Of a stretch of DNA of 64,000 nt, positions 49,325 through 62,630 are shown piece after piece. The position numbers and the translations under genes were made by a program. The DNA lies in contig SJOL01006484.1 of NCBI GenBank assembly GCA_004794785.1, positions 527,776-591,775 on the forward strand. The letters are read 5' to 3'. This stretch comes from Opisthorchis felineus. Lineage: Eukaryota; Platyhelminthes; Trematoda; Opisthorchiida; Opisthorchiidae. The notes under the pieces are model-generated. The model was not told the DNA's origin and searched no databases. It worked only from the letters and a program-made list of their open reading frames with translations. The stretch's first letter is position 1. Each line of letters starts with the position of its first letter.

Positions 49325-49436
49325 AAGTAGAACGTAAAGTTAACGGAAATTCAGGAGCTGGGCTTTACCGATGATCCGTGGAAAATGCAAAACTGTCAGA
49401 GTTTTCCAAAACTTTATGAGTAGTGTATGTTAAGAG
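49325..49436 (+). repeat. Foldback/MITE-like repeat, right half
   Basis: It begins AAGTAGAACGTAAAG (compare AAGTAGAACACAATG at 43.4 kb) and ends GAGTTTTCCAAAACTTTATG and AGTAGTG, the right terminus. The interior is strongly diverged. Confidence 0.6.
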
Positions 49437-49475
49437 TAATAGTGCATGAGTGGTGTATGAGTAGCGTAGATTAGG
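49420..49475 (+). repeat. Short degenerate tandem repeat of GTGTATGAGTAG
   Basis: Four to five diverged units (GAGTAGTGTATG, GAGTAATAGTGCATG, GAGTGGTGTATG, GAGTAGCGTAG) follow the right terminus of the foldback copy and appear to be an expansion of that terminus. Confidence 0.55.
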
Positions 49476-50125
49476 AAATTAAAGCTCCTTCGCCAATTCA
49501 AACAAATTCATCTGCACCTCCCATTGCGTACGAAAGGGAAAAGGACCAGTTTCCAATGCAAGCCATAGCACTTTTTTAACTGGTAGGTACCCGCATTCCG
49601 TTTGTACATCCTTTCGAGTGGGATCAACTCATAGGATGTCAAAGCATTTTGGATGTTTTTTTATGTGCGGTAAGTTCAGAGTATGAGCAAAAATTGGTAT
49701 CGATGACGTCAATAACGGCTGCAGCTAATAACAAACCGCATGTATAACAGCGAGCCCTGGTGAAAACCAGTGGTGACGGGTGCCGGTATATCTACCCCAC
49801 AATTCACACAAATACGCTGGTGTTAGTCAACAAAGATCTCCTAATCAAGTCGATAAATAGTATATCTGACCCAAACGGACACAAACCGTACGTACCCCGT
49901 AGGCTTGCACAAATATCACGCATTTGCTGTAACCGTATAAAGTCACAAAACAACAAGGTTATATTCGTTCATATGTTTATCATGATCTGGAACATTGTCA
50001 ATGTTTACCAGTTTACGTTAGCATCTAAAGCACCCAAATCTGTCCAGAATGGCAATTATTTTATTCAGGTTCGTGACAGGAGAAAGAAGGTTTATTCGAA
50101 AAATAAAATATCGCTGACATAATGA
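49476..50125. other. No recognised feature
   Basis: A plus-strand frame (49760-50122, 120 codons) runs into the SINE. It has no recognisable domain and is AT-rich in its second half. Confidence 0.35.
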
Positions 50126-50317
50126 AAATAATAACAATCGTTCAGCTGTAAAACCATTTTGGTGCCCAGCAGCCATGCCAGTCGAATGGAGCACGAGGGC
50201 TGAGATACTGCCAGGTTGCCAAAGCCGGAACAAGAGCAGTCGAAATGCCGAGGTTGGGTTCGAACCACGGACCTTCCGGTTAGTACGTTAGCACTTAACC
50301 AACGAGCTACAGCTGAC
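50126..50317 (-). repeat. tRNA-derived SINE, family A
   Basis: On the minus strand the head is GTCAGCTGTAGCTCGTTGG (box A-like), then GGTCCGTGGTTCGAACCCA with an intact box B core. The body includes GGCAACCTGGCAGTATCTC and CAGCCCTCGTGCTCC, ending GGTTTTACAGCTGAACGATT. All three family A copies in the window share this orientation. Confidence 0.85.
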
Positions 50318-51235
50318 AAATAGTTGGGATTAAACAGCCGAAATTCTCACAATTCCGTCACTCCAACGAATGGTATTTCTGAGGGAATGGGAATATGTTG
50401 TAAGGAGTATCTATGTTTGAATATTTGCGGACAAATCACACATAAAAACGGGGCGTTCGCTCATTTGTCACCATTCTTATAAGTGTCAAAATATGGCTTC
50501 AGTAAGTCGGTCAGTGGCCAGAGTGAGGTCGAAACTTCCAGAATTCCAGTAGGCGTTTGATCATGAGCGGGCGTGGAACAAAGTTAGACCACCCTGATAT
50601 CCTGTAGTGTGATTATTGTAACATTTGCTGACTGCGTCATTAGTCATTCTGGCGAATCGCAAGCTGTTAATCATCAAGAAAGCCGGAGTCTCGGCTATCG
50701 GACACTCCTAAGCATAATGCAGCTAGTCGGAACCAAGACATTACATAAGTTACGCTATCTGCATAAAACCAGGCTTTACGCACATCATGAGTCAACTTCT
50801 GTAGGCAATTTGTCACCAAAAATAACGTTCTTCTAAACCGTTTTAGTGCATCAGCATTATGGAATCACACCACTGCCTATCACCAAGTGCTCTCGTACCT
50901 TTGTTGTTCTACTTGTTGCGTGTGAGAATACAAGGGTGAGGTCAAATGGAATGATAGCATTAGAGACGGCGAATACTTTGTTCTGAAGCTAATTTAATGC
51001 AGCCGGAAGTGCTTAAGTATGCTATAAATCAGGTAACTCTGTGCGCGTTGATATAGCTTTTCTCCCAATCTAGATAACCGAAATTCTATTTCAAGTACAA
51101 CCTACGACTACAGCGACACCCGCATCGGACCCTGTCCTGGCGTAAAATATTAACTTTATTTGGACGAACAAGACAACTTGGCCGGGGTTTAAGTTGTATA
51201 AGGCGAGAATGAAAGGTACCGTTAAAAGCGCATAA
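50318..51235. other. No recognised feature
   Basis: Frames are under 80 codons and there is no repeat copy or RNA gene that I can support. Confidence 0.35.
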
Positions 51236-51312
51236 TGGTGTGCTGCACTGTGCTACAATATGCCATGCTATGCTATAATACGCCACACTATAAAATGCAT
51301 AATATAGTGCAA
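51236..51312. repeat. Degenerate period-5 tandem repeat (TGCTA type)
   Basis: Successive 5-mers TGCTG, CACTG, TGCTA, CAATA, TGCCA, TGCTA, TGCTA, TAATA show the period. It is shorter than, but alike, the tract at 14664-14887. Confidence 0.6.
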
Positions 51313-54051
51313 GTTAATCAATTATGGCTAAAGTGGTAGTGAAAGGAAAAAACATCGATGATTTCCATGGTGAATATCATTTTTGAATTACCCAAGGGGA
51401 ACAGTAAACACAAGGATAAAAAATAATTCTGCAACCGCATGCTTCTTTTACAGGGAAAACTGCATACAACAAACTTACGGGATATTTACGCAGTTCGGTT
51501 AGTCACCATGTGGCTATCTAATGCTGAGAAAAGAACACACGGAAGCACTATCAATTTTTTCTTCGTTGGATAAAGTACATTTGCCTCCTCCTGCATTGTG
51601 GTGCCCTAGTTTTTTAGTTTTGAATATACTACCGTTAGTACTCACCTGTCTGAGTTAACTCTTCGGACTTTTCAGTGTGTCTATAACCCAGAGTGTATTG
51701 TAAGCAATTGAGAGCACAGAAATAATTCGTGGCAAACTTTACTGTGTCGTTAACAAGACTTTACAGCAATGCACGTGTCCAAATTATTTCCGCTTTTTTA
51801 CCATGTGCATTGACATTTTTGTGAGCCTCATCACTTGTGTAGGGTAGGAATTGTTCACAAGAATGTTTTTAGTGACAATAGTCCGGGTGCATTATTGGCT
51901 ACTGGTCAGTAGTCAAAAGCTCTCGGTGGTATCATGACCTTTATGAGGACCCAATATTTACCGAGTTGTGGGCTTAAGATGTTTGCGAGTGGCACCTAGT
52001 AGGAGTGGTCCATCCCGGAGGAGTTTTGTCATGATAAAGAGCTATCGGCTGAATTTAGCTTCAAGTATCCCTTTGAAAGCACCAAGCCCACCACCCGATA
52101 GCGATCAGACCCTCCTTAAGGATATTAGAAGGTCCAACAACTCACTAGTGGTGAAATTCGTAAAGACTTTTGGCTCACTCCAATTCGCAAACAACATATG
52201 CAGAAGTGAAGCTATCGGCAACATGATATTGGGGTTAGGAGTATGAAATTTGTACCTGAAGTTCAAGTGACAGCTGATGATCAGAACGAAATATTTGGTG
52301 GATTAATTTTCTAATACCGACCACTTTTGTTGTTGTTTTCCTCACAGTAAACGAACTCAGATGATATCAGATGCAATCACTCACCACAGTCCTATGAAGC
52401 CACCCTGTTCATCGTTATTCTTTCTTCTCCCTCTTTATTTCTCCCTCTCAAAGTAAGCACTTAGAATATTAACTTGTGACATACGGAATGCTGAACTATG
52501 CTTCAGTTACTTGTGGTTGTAAAAAATCCATCCATCCGCGAACCGGCACTTAACAAGAGGCTCAGTTTTCTCCAGCCAACACCAACACAATTTGAAAATG
52601 TATTACCCACCAAAGACATCCGATATGGTTTGTAGTTTACAAAATAAGATTGAGTGGAACTGAACAAACAGACCTAGTTAATGAACAATAAAACGGGTGG
52701 CGAACCGCCAAAGAGCGTTCGTCAACATCCTAAGCATTGTCATATGGACGAGAGTCCATGTCAGGCTTTTAAAGGTTCCCCTACATACGAAGGGACAACT
52801 TTAATCTTCCAAGAAAGCTTACGGATCGGTAAGGCGATACAAACCGGTAGTACTCAATTCAGTGGCAGAGCCGTATGTCACTGGAACACGAGTAGTTGAT
52901 CAGTAGACCTCCTATGTATACTTACTGTATAGGACCAATATCCTTCAATTCCCTGATTAAAATCACTTGATCCGTCAACTTCGGACTCTCCGAGTAACGC
53001 TGTCAATTTGAAGGTCTATAGAGCAAATAGAATGCTTCATTTGATTCACATGCCGTTCAAAATACTTATAAAGCTACTTGTTGATTCGCCGCCGTTTGAC
53101 TGCGACATCTAAGCATTCATAACAGGTTGCCTAACGCAGCCACCCACTGAGTTCATAACTGTTTCCTCTTCTGTACGCACAGAGCTCATAAACCGTGAGC
53201 TGAGTGCGTCAGAAATACAGTGTTTTTCTTATGAATGTCACACGCTGGTGGGCCTTACATCCTATCAAACAAGAACGTCAGTTCTTTCTAGCTTAGTAAG
53301 GGATGTAGAGAAGAAAAACACTTTTAATTGTCTGGGACTCAAATGATCCGAAATGAAACATTTATGATGAATTAATAGTCAATTCTCTTTGAGATAGTTT
53401 GAAAATCAATATTGCAAACCCATACAGATATCTCTAAAGGCTTTGGTCTAGCTATAAGACATTATTCAAGAGGACGAATGTATCCCTAAGTAACTGTTTA
53501 GGTATCAGGTCTGTAAGCTGCAGGTACATCGAGGATCTTCGCTTTTAAAACACAGTTTGCAGGAGGGTCCTTGATTACATACACTGCACAAGCAACAAAG
53601 AAACTTGTGGGCAGAAGGTAACCTGTTGTGAAGTCATGGATAAAGGGAGCGCTATCCAGCAACATAAGGAAACGGATTCCAAACCGCTGAGCTGACTGAG
53701 CTTGTCACTACAAGGACGGGAGAAAACATAACGAGAATTAACAGTGTCCTGTCATAAGCGAGGTTGTTTCATTAGACCATGAGCAATTTCTGCGGAATAC
53801 TAAAGTGGTTTGACCGTATGACAAATAGTAACCGATTCCATCTCTTGACCCCTAACGAACAAGATTCCCGATGGTTCAACCACTGGGAGGTCAAAAATGT
53901 GATAATTCAACACAGAGAAATGAGCTATGATTACAAATTTTCTCATCTTAAATAAAAATCTAAAGGACTGTGAACATATGTTTTGGGCAGCGTTCCTTCC
54001 GGAAAATGCAGCCATAAAATATGGAATAGGATTGCACAGTTCATATTTAAG
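51313..54051. other. No recognised feature
   Basis: Frames such as 51968-52246 and 52681-52899 (plus) show no domain. No repeat copy recognised. Confidence 0.35.
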
Positions 54052-54236
54052 AGAGATTTCATCCTGTCAGCGAAGCCAATCTATTCTGAAAATCAAAGAA
54101 GCACCCTGCAGCAGTTTCATCCTTGTTGGGAATAATCAGCATTGCACACCTCACGAAACTCAGAGACTTACGAACTCGTAAGTTTCCGGACAGCGGTTGA
54201 ACACTTAACCGTTTGGCCGTGAGTGGCTGATCAGTA
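54052..54236 (-). repeat. tRNA-derived SINE, family B
   Basis: On the minus strand the head is GATCAGCCACTCACGGCCAA, then CGGTTAAGTGTTCAACCGC and a box B-like ACGAGTTCGTAAG. The body is GAGTTTCGTGAGGTGTGC, GATTATTCCCAACAAGGATG and TTCAGAATAGATTGGCTTC. The head resembles the GGCCGAGTGGTTAAG start of Leu/Ser-type tRNAs. Confidence 0.8.
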
Positions 54237-54400
54237 GTGTCAGTAACTCTCATTTAGACAGGACGTAGCACCACTCATTCTTCAATCACGGAAACCACAT
54301 CACCTGGTCACTGGTTGCTCGAGTGACGACTTCTCAGAAGGAAATTTTACTCACCCAGTTAAGGTATCCTTCCTCTGAGTGGCTTATCGGTTCATGGCGA
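54237..54400 (+). repeat. Repeat flank shared with 46931-47050
   Basis: GTCAGTAACTCTCATTTAGA, TTTTACTCACCCAGTTAAGG and GAGTGGCTTATCGG align by eye with the flank of the 46.7 kb copy. Shared flanks on the 5' side of two SINE B copies imply a larger repeat unit. Confidence 0.45.
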
Positions 54401-57400
54401 TATGACTTTATACACAAAATTACACAGGTACCGGGAGCTTTATGATAGATGTGAAGCAAGCGCGTTATCTAATTAGTCCGTTTATTGGGTACTGTGATCC
54501 ATGAGCCAAGGCAGTTTCATTGATTTCACATGTACCTTTTGGTGATACAGAGAGAGGTCAAGGTTATCGCCCCACCTTCTCCAATGCTCTTCGGTACAGG
54601 GCCTTGAGAGAATTTGTGGCACGTGGTGAGTTATTCTGAACGATTACGCCGGGTTAGTACGGTTCAGGTGAGAGACGTTTGTATTCGTCACGTGCCTAGC
54701 CAGACAAGTTCTCAAGCAGTTTATCATGTGCCCACGTATACTTTCGAATAGGTGCCAAGCCGCACGACCCATACTTCTTGCTGAGCACTCGTGAAAAATG
54801 GATAAACGACTACTGTTGACTCACAGGCCAGCAATTTATCCTTGAGGTTGTTGTTGAGCAGCGGACTACTACTTAATTGAGCCGCATATAACAGACATTT
54901 CAAGACAGTGGACAGACTTTTCATTTTTAACGCAAAGGCAGATGTAGGTAGTGTTTTTCGCAGCTGATGAGTATCTTAGAGGTTCAAATTAAGTCCCTGG
55001 CTCAGGTTGCCTTTTTATAACCGGTCCTGCATATCCGATTTTTGTAAGGATTCCACGGACTAGCTGCAGTTGGGCTCTATGGCTACCACCGGTGCAAACT
55101 CTACAGTTTGTAGATTAGCCTTGGAATGGGCATTTATTGCAGCTCAATTAAACACACTCCTCAATACTCGTGTGCTTAATTTTGCTTAACCTTTATGGAA
55201 TTTGGCACACAACACATCAGGAAACTCATTTCGTTGGGAAATGTTGAGAAGTTGAATCTCCCACGTTGAGTAGGTGTAAAGAGAATGAACAGAAACAGGA
55301 AGTTTTGATAGCGTCTCGCTCACCACAGATGGGATAGTCGGTAAGCGGCATAAAATATGATCCAAATACCATCAGAATTAAACTCCGGTATTAAACACAA
55401 TCAAATGAAGATTAACCTAGAGTACTAATCGTTGCTGGACGTTGTGAACCGTTTATCCCCTTGCTCAGTGACAGTTGTTTTCTAATTCTTTGAACACCAG
55501 TGTACAAGTGAAGAAAGTAACTTTAGTCCACCAAATGTCCGTACACTTCGAAGATTCGAATATGAAAGAAAACAATGACCATTATAGAAGCTGCCTACTC
55601 GAATCCTCATGGCCTTAGCTATCGATAACACTCCAAGTCTCATAGTTTGTCATCATCCCAAGCAGATCACTTGGGAGGCGTTTTATTTTTGCGTACGGTG
55701 ATCCATCTAGAACAACTACACTGCGACAACACTTGAGCTAGAGTTTTTAGTTCCACGCTAGAATGAGGTGGGGTTGTATTCCCATACTTTGCTGGAAAAG
55801 TGCCCGGTCGTACAAGCAACGTACAACGCTCCACAAGGATATACGATTAGTTAGACGCAGGAGATGATGATAGAGCTCGGCGGTTTGTCTTTTATTTAGA
55901 ACCCGAAGGAACAGTTGGAAAAGAGACTCAAGTACTGACGGACAGTGTTACACGTGAGATCAAAAATAGCATTTGGTCGTTTCTTGACATAATACACGAA
56001 AACAGCGAATTTAGTTGAAGAATGTCATAAATAAGCGGTTCAGCTAAGATTGAGCTGTCTCCCATTAACACCGACTCAAATTGCAAATAAGTGTAGTTCT
56101 GTCAGTTACTTATTCTCAATGTAACAAAATTTTAAAATGAAGTCTATGTAGGCAGAAAAGTAATCGATGCTCTTTAGTGCACTCACACTCTTGGCAACGT
56201 ATACCAACAGCAATTTCCAAGTAGCGCAAAGGGAGTTCCCAGGTGCAAATTTTATGTACACGTTAACCATATTCTCTGCCCCCCAGATTGACAGCCAACT
56301 GTGAGAATCGCCACCGAGTCCCTTTAGTAGTATTTTCTGGTTGGAGGGGTACGAACGTTGTTGCCTTACGAATTACGTGGCATTCTAATTCTCTGAATAT
56401 TGTAGCACTGCTAGGATGGAAGTGCGAGTGAAGTTAAGCCGCGAAGCTATTTTGTATTTGTAGCTTTATTCCTCAAGATTGGAAAATTTCGGGTTAACCT
56501 TTGGTGTCCACATTTTTCAAAAGTCGCCGAATAGTAAGTCGGAACAAATTTCATGGTATTCCCAGACCAGCAGTAATCACCAGATGACGCCAAATGGTCG
56601 GACAAACGACGCCATTGGCGGCGGTGGCGTCGCTGGCATGCTTTTGGGGTGTCGCTGCGGCAAGGGATGAGAACCTTTGCCATTTTAATTTGAAAATCCC
56701 GTGTTTTACACATGTGCATGTTCTTTCGGTATTCTGGTGGTTAGGTGCATTTCACTCCCCTCAAATAATGCGGTTTGGGCATCGGGAGAAAAGCGTGACA
56801 TTTTCATAAGTCGCATTTGGCCAATAATTCTCAACCGACAGTTCAAGCCACTCGCTTCCCAAAGTGGTGTAGGAAAACGGGCCTAATAAATCAGTGTGCA
56901 TGCCATTCATACTGCATGTTATTTTTCGTCTAATACACGGAAAGACTGGGAAATCTTACCGTTGCGTTAACTACCCCGTAGTCTGTCTGGAGCCATAAAA
57001 TTATTTTCGAAGAACAGTTGAATTAAGCTGCCCACACACACGACCTTTCGTAGATTTCGAAAATAGATATATGTGATTGTCCAACAGAAGTGACCATGCA
57101 GGCTTCTCCTATCGGTCAGACGTTTTAGCATTTTAAAGTTCTGTGAGCGGTGAATTTAACAAAAAATTTCTAACATTTTTACCTGTACTTCGTACTCTTG
57201 CATTTATAATACAGCTCTAGTCAGTTCACTTCTAAGGGGAATAACTAACTCGGAATTAGCTTTTACTGGAGTTCAGCATCTATTTTATGTGTATTTCTCC
57301 CTATTCAGTCTCGAACTCCAAGTGTCCAACGCGATATACATGCTGAAGTCCCATTAAATGCCCCCGCTGACTAGACCCACCTGAGTATTCTGCGTAGTCT

Positions 57401-57725
57401 TCTTGATGCTCCATCAGTAAAATGCTTGCGAGAAATTTCTCCGAAAGTGGCATTATGGAGATGATGAAGCTATCAGGAATACTGTTCAGGGGAAGTAGAT
57501 ATCAGTCAAATTTTGGAAAATTTTGAAGCTGATTAAAGGTAGACAGAAAGATATACTTACCTTTAATGAGTAGATGTAGGTAGGACCAGCCACTCAATAT
57601 ACCATATTCTCAGGTATGACACCAGCATCTTTCATGCTGCGTTACGATAAAAGTCTTAAGATGATTCGATAAGGATACTGAACTGCCTTGATGGAAACTA
57701 AGCTATCCCAATGACTTCAAACTAA
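54401..57725. other. No recognised gene; one module 2 copy at about 55995-56110
   Basis: At 56010-56110 the foldback family's second module is seen (GAATGTCATAAATAAGCGG, GAGCTGTCTCCCATTAACA, TTGCAAATAAGTGTAG). Overlapping antisense frames at 56447-56809 show no domain. Confidence 0.4.
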
Positions 57726-57900
57726 TAGCCTGCTAGTCACGTGATCGAGACTCCCCGGGAGTTTCGTGAGATGCGCAATGCTGATGATTCCCGATAAGGA
57801 TGGAACGGTCACACAGTGCTTCCCTGCTTTTCAGCATGGATTGGATTCACTTAGGGGAAGAAATCTTCATTGAAATTCCCAACTTTCCTCACACTACAAA
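57726..57900 (+). repeat. tRNA-derived SINE, family B, head degraded
   Basis: GATCGAGACTCCCCGGGAG, TTTCGTGAGATGCGCAATGC, GATGATTCCCGATAAGGATG and GTGCTTCCCTGCTTTTCAGC are the family body in order. The A box portion is not recognisable. Confidence 0.7.
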
Positions 57901-60900
57901 CAATTCCCAGATGTGCCTAATCTCTGCATGCAACCAAAAGATCAGATTGTCCTGTTAATATCTTGGGAGAATATATCAATCTTATCTTAAGGGAACACCT
58001 GAATTAGGATACTTTCATATTTCACCTTTTTGGGTCATTTGAAGTACTTCATTTAAAAAAACAGGAAGGAGCCAACATTTATTTCGAAAGACAATTGGAC
58101 TTCTCCCCATCAGACACCGCGTCATTTCAAACCAAAATGCCCTCTTGGAAATTTGAGTTTTCGGATGATAACATAAGAATCGCTATGTGTAAGGGAGCAC
58201 TGTGCAGAGCAATTTACTTCCATGGCATTCCTCTCTGAAAGAAAGCAGTTACTGATCCCTAAAACAGAGGTTTACCGCATTTTAACGACATTTTTATTTC
58301 CATCATTGAAAGTCTAGAGATTGACTACCGAACTAAGCGGTTGATAGGCCATATCTTACCACTAGATTACCTCCATAATATAAAACAAGCAGACTGTCGA
58401 ATGTGACTCAGCCGTTTGGACAATAAAATTCGCATTGTATCGTACGTTGCTATACAACTACCGTGATCTTTCTTGAGGAACGGTAAACATATGTGTTTCC
58501 TGAATACACTCCATTCAACCAGTGAATCCAGATGGATTGAATAAGTGCGTCTCAAGCAGTGAATCCCAGATCCGTACTTCGCTGACTTCGGCGTGGCAGG
58601 AGAATACAGGAGAATTTACTGGTTAGCTTCAGCTTATGTTTTGTGCCTTATCAGAGAAGCAGACTATTTTGAATATATAGGAACGTTTTTAACCAAAAAT
58701 CAACAACGTCCAGGGTGTCCATGATGAGAATTATTGATAAAACATGTTCATTTCAGCTTGAAATGTCCCTATCAGATTCCTGTAACGTGCATACGGTCAG
58801 ACCACATCATGAGACGATGAGCTGTATTGTCCAGAGAAATCTATTGAACCTGAACAGAGCATCCTTTTAGAACTCAAGGACACCTGGTTTTGCGTCGACA
58901 AGCAGTATGGGCGGTCAAATTTCCGAAGAAGAGCGTTCAGTTACTGGTTGCTCGATTTGAACATTTTTTTCTTCATTGTCCTCAAATTTAACCAATAACT
59001 TTGAGGAAAAACGAAAAGTGGTGTCCTTGTAAGTACCGTCTTCTTAGGATGACCTCTCCACAGGGATCTAATGGTATCGCTTTCGAATCTGGCATTGGAT
59101 AATTCAAAAGGAACTGACGATCGAATCCATGTACTTAATAATGATGAGCTGGCGTGTTCCAGTCACATGCGGGTAGAGACATTCGATGCAGTCACTTCTC
59201 CAAAAGAAGGCAAACTTGGGAACAGGGGAAGTTCAGCCTCCTCTGTAGATGTCTTATTAGCGGGTGTACACACTGGATTTTGGGTGACGAAGACGCCTAG
59301 TGCTAGACAGAGGGAGTGCTCAATCTGTATGTTTTATTCAGATTTACGTGAGTTCCTGTTGAAAGCATTTTGGTTTTCACCTGAAACATCCAAAAAGAAG
59401 TCAGTCGGTCAGTGAGATCCATTTAGGTGTTCCTAGGAGCGGGAGAACTCTACTTGGTTATAAGTTATCACTGTTTACTAAGAAGGTATTCGTGACGCCT
59501 TCCAAATGCTAGTATCAGGGAACTGTGTGACTGGAGCAGTCTATCTTGGACTGTTGCACTCCTTCACTAGGTAACTTTATGCTCATATACACGTACGCAC
59601 AAAAATGCACCCACTGAGCGGACAAGGCTGGGTGGAAAAATTCCCGTTGTATAATAGGAATATTTATACACTTCACTTAATATGTGATATATTCCAAACT
59701 GTTCCAGCCCAATCTGTTCTCATTTGAGCCAGACTTGTGCCGCCTAATTCTATCAAGTGAACGTGGTCAAGACAGGCAAACCAAGCCAAATCAATCGGAT
59801 AGGACAGTGGGGAGTTAAAACTTAGATCATCCACAGACGCTCGTAAGCAGTCCGCAGTCGGTGGATGGGAAGTAAGATGTGATAGGACTCTGAGATGTGA
59901 TTCAGATGGTGCTTTTGGCAGGGCAGTTAGTAAATTGCTTCTCATTGAGGGCCAATGACACAGCAGAAACAGTCTGCACAGGGTGTGTGGAATTTTGATA
60001 GCTATTACAGTGCTTGATGCACCGGGATAAACCGGGTAGCATGCAAAATGCTCTCTCTATCGAAACGCCCTACCAGCTTTTGAAAATAAGCAGGCACACA
60101 GTGGTAAACCTCTTTGTTGTGCATCTTGCTAATGCTGAAGAGGCTTACCATGCAAATCTACATGACTGTTATAAAATAAAAGCATACCGTTCATGAGAAG
60201 CCAGCAAAAGATGTAGATTGTCGAATTCTCCTTGGCCCACAAGAGCATGGGATGTCGAAGTAATGAGATAGATAGAGCTGAATGTATCGGAACGCTCTCT
60301 TCTCGGCTTCAGTGAATTCCGTTAGGTGTGGCGTGACAAACGCGAACGCGCCTTTAATCTCCGTCCAACGAACGAACATATTGAATTCACTGGACCAAGT
60401 TGGAGCTCGCCTAAGTTTCGTCCATAATGCGGTTTTGTAACAGCAAGCAGAAACGATTTGCGAACCCTCGGTGATTGGTTTCACTAAAATCAGCGATTAA
60501 TGCGCATGGTTAATGCATCGGAGGCTCGATGGAATTAGTGCACTCTTTTGCTACTGGCAAACACGTGAGTAGTCAGAAAGGTCATCGTCTCCAACAAATA
60601 GTCCCAACAGAACAGAGGCGACTGCTGCGACGAAGTATGAGTATTTCAGCCCTTTGTTTTACTAGCAAATGAAACAGAGTTTCTGTGGTTATAGAAATCT
60701 GCACTGGCATGCAATGTGAACCATCACCGTTGGATAACAGAGACGCGGCGAGTTGTGATGGCGAGTTGTGTGTGCTAAATACACCATAAATTAAAACGAG
60801 AAAACCCAGTTGGTGCTTCACTATCAGGGAACATTTTTGAGCTAGGTCAGTACCTTTCCCTCTGTGTTTATTCATTACCTCCCCAAAGAGCCGTTGCGGG

Positions 60901-61633
60901 ACAAAATAAGATGCAAAGCTACTAACGAGAATGTCCATGGTTCACACCCGAACTCGTAGATTTTCGATTGCTCCTGTCGAGGCTTGAGCAACCAGCAGTA
61001 GCTCAGCCCTCTTAATTCCTTGGAGTTGTATCGAATAGATATCACGGCTGAATTATTATTCTTTATTATTTTGAACACAGGTGGACGAGACGTTTAAACT
61101 GGTCCACTTTTTTAAATCAGTTTTGAAGATATGGAGTGAGAAAAAGGTCAGAAGACCTGAAAACTGGTGTCAAGTCAGGACTTGCAGTTCATCTCAAATC
61201 AACTTTTGTGTTCCTGACGGTATGCAGGATATGTGACTGTGCCTACTGGGTCCACAGCAGAACGGTTAGAGAAAAAGTCCAAGTGTCTTGAGTCTGTTAG
61301 CGAGTCCGTGTCAGTCTTGGGTTTGCCAAAATCACGTACATTTTTCTGATACGCAACGCAGCAGTTCCAGTAAGGTAACTCATTCGCTGTTACTCTGCGT
61401 TTGACAGTTAAGTTGAGTAAACTGGTTTGCCTGACATAAAGTTCATAAACTGGGCTTTTCTTTGGTATTTGTGGTGTTTTTTCAAACCTTATTTAGTTTA
61501 TCCCACGTGGCAAATTCGGCAAATGTTCAAAACCTCATCGGCTGTTGTGTAGAGCTTGTTTGATCTTTAGAGTTCCTACAAGATCATAGTGGGTAAAAAA
61601 GTTGAGTAGAAGGTTTTCTGCAGTTGTTCACTC
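57901..61633. other. No recognised gene
   Basis: Frames at 59071-59415 (plus), 59673-59945, 60191-60484 and 60582-60938 (minus) are 90-118 codons long without a nameable domain. A short duplicated GGCGAGTTGTG occurs near 60745-60770. A 10-bp inverted repeat (ATTAAAGGTA/TACCTTTAAT) lies just before this stretch's start region, near 57532-57575 in the preceding block. Confidence 0.3.
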
Positions 61634-62630
61634 CTAAGAGACTGATCTTGAAATGTGGATCGGGTTCCAGTGAATGATAAAACCACCAAGTTTTCTGGTG
61701 CAAAAGTTGCTCTTTTTTGTGATCGGATTCTGTAAATTCAGAATCAGTGCTTTCACGTGACGTTCCTGATGGCACAAGGAACGTTGACGTAATTTATTGA
61801 TGATCACTTCGGCCTTTGCGAGTGTGTTTTGACGGACGACTTTGGAGTGATTGTGTGGCACTTGGTAAATGATGTTGAGCACTTCAGCCAGGGCCACGCT
61901 TGTCACGTGCTTGATTTCGTTGGATACACTACACAATTATAGATGCTCAGTCAGTCTCTGAGACAGGCTCCGAGTGGTACCGCCTATGTAGCTTGCACTA
62001 CATTCGCAAACGAAAGAATAGATCGTAAAAGCGGTCTCCACTGAGGTAAATCCTACACTTTAAGACAAAAAGTGCTTTTTAAGGAAAGGTATAGCTTTCT
62101 TGTGACTGCTTCGGGAATCATATCGCCTATGATAGGAGGCTTAACGTAGGTGGACGGTTTCCGGACTGACGGAATTCTCATCCTTTCTTTCGTACTGGTC
62201 TGTCTTACATGTCTCAGCACGAATTTAGCTGGAGCTCCGTTTTTCATCAGGGTCCTGAAAATAGAATTCAGTTCGTCTTCAATCGTTGCAAACATTTGGG
62301 GCCGTGTTTGCCAGACACTTCATTGAACTGCGCCTATGTAGCTCATTTACAAAGCTGTGGAAGTTTGTATACTGGCCCGACTCCGCCAGCTTCCCGTATA
62401 GACGTCTCAGAAAAGTAGCGTCCAGTCTCCGAGGTAAGGCAACGTCAAGAAAGGGGAACCTTTTGCTGAATCCAGCCTCCGCAGTAACTTGTATTACCAA
62501 GTGGACCGAGCCAAAAGAGCAAAGTAGCATCTTTGTATCAGTTTATCCAAAGGTTAGAAAAAAACTAACTTTCAATTTTTATCATAAGGATATTAGCTGA
62601 AAGAGGGCCAGGTCAGGATCCCATTGTCAT
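61634..62630 (-). pseudogene. Penelope-like retroelement, decayed RT and GIY-YIG endonuclease
   Basis: Penelope-like elements encode a reverse transcriptase joined to a GIY-YIG endonuclease. On the minus strand 62630-62568 reads MTMGS-stop-PGPLSANILM, matching the RT block MGSPLSPxLANxxM. At 62537-62526 YKDA stands where the catalytic YVDD should be, followed by TLLFW. FPFLDV (62458-62441) and GQYTNFHSF (62377-62351) match the family's LPFLDV and GxYTNxxSF. After a frameshift near 62285 come IFRTLMKNGAPAKFVLRH and a linker. The endonuclease is at 62023-61943: IYSFVCECSASYIGG, then TTRSLSQRLTEH, with the Arg and Glu of the motif kept. A stop follows, then a further frame rich in the usual AEVIINK and SLCHQE residues. 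At least two stops and two frameshifts make it dead. The RT N-terminus is not seen. Confidence 0.85.
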
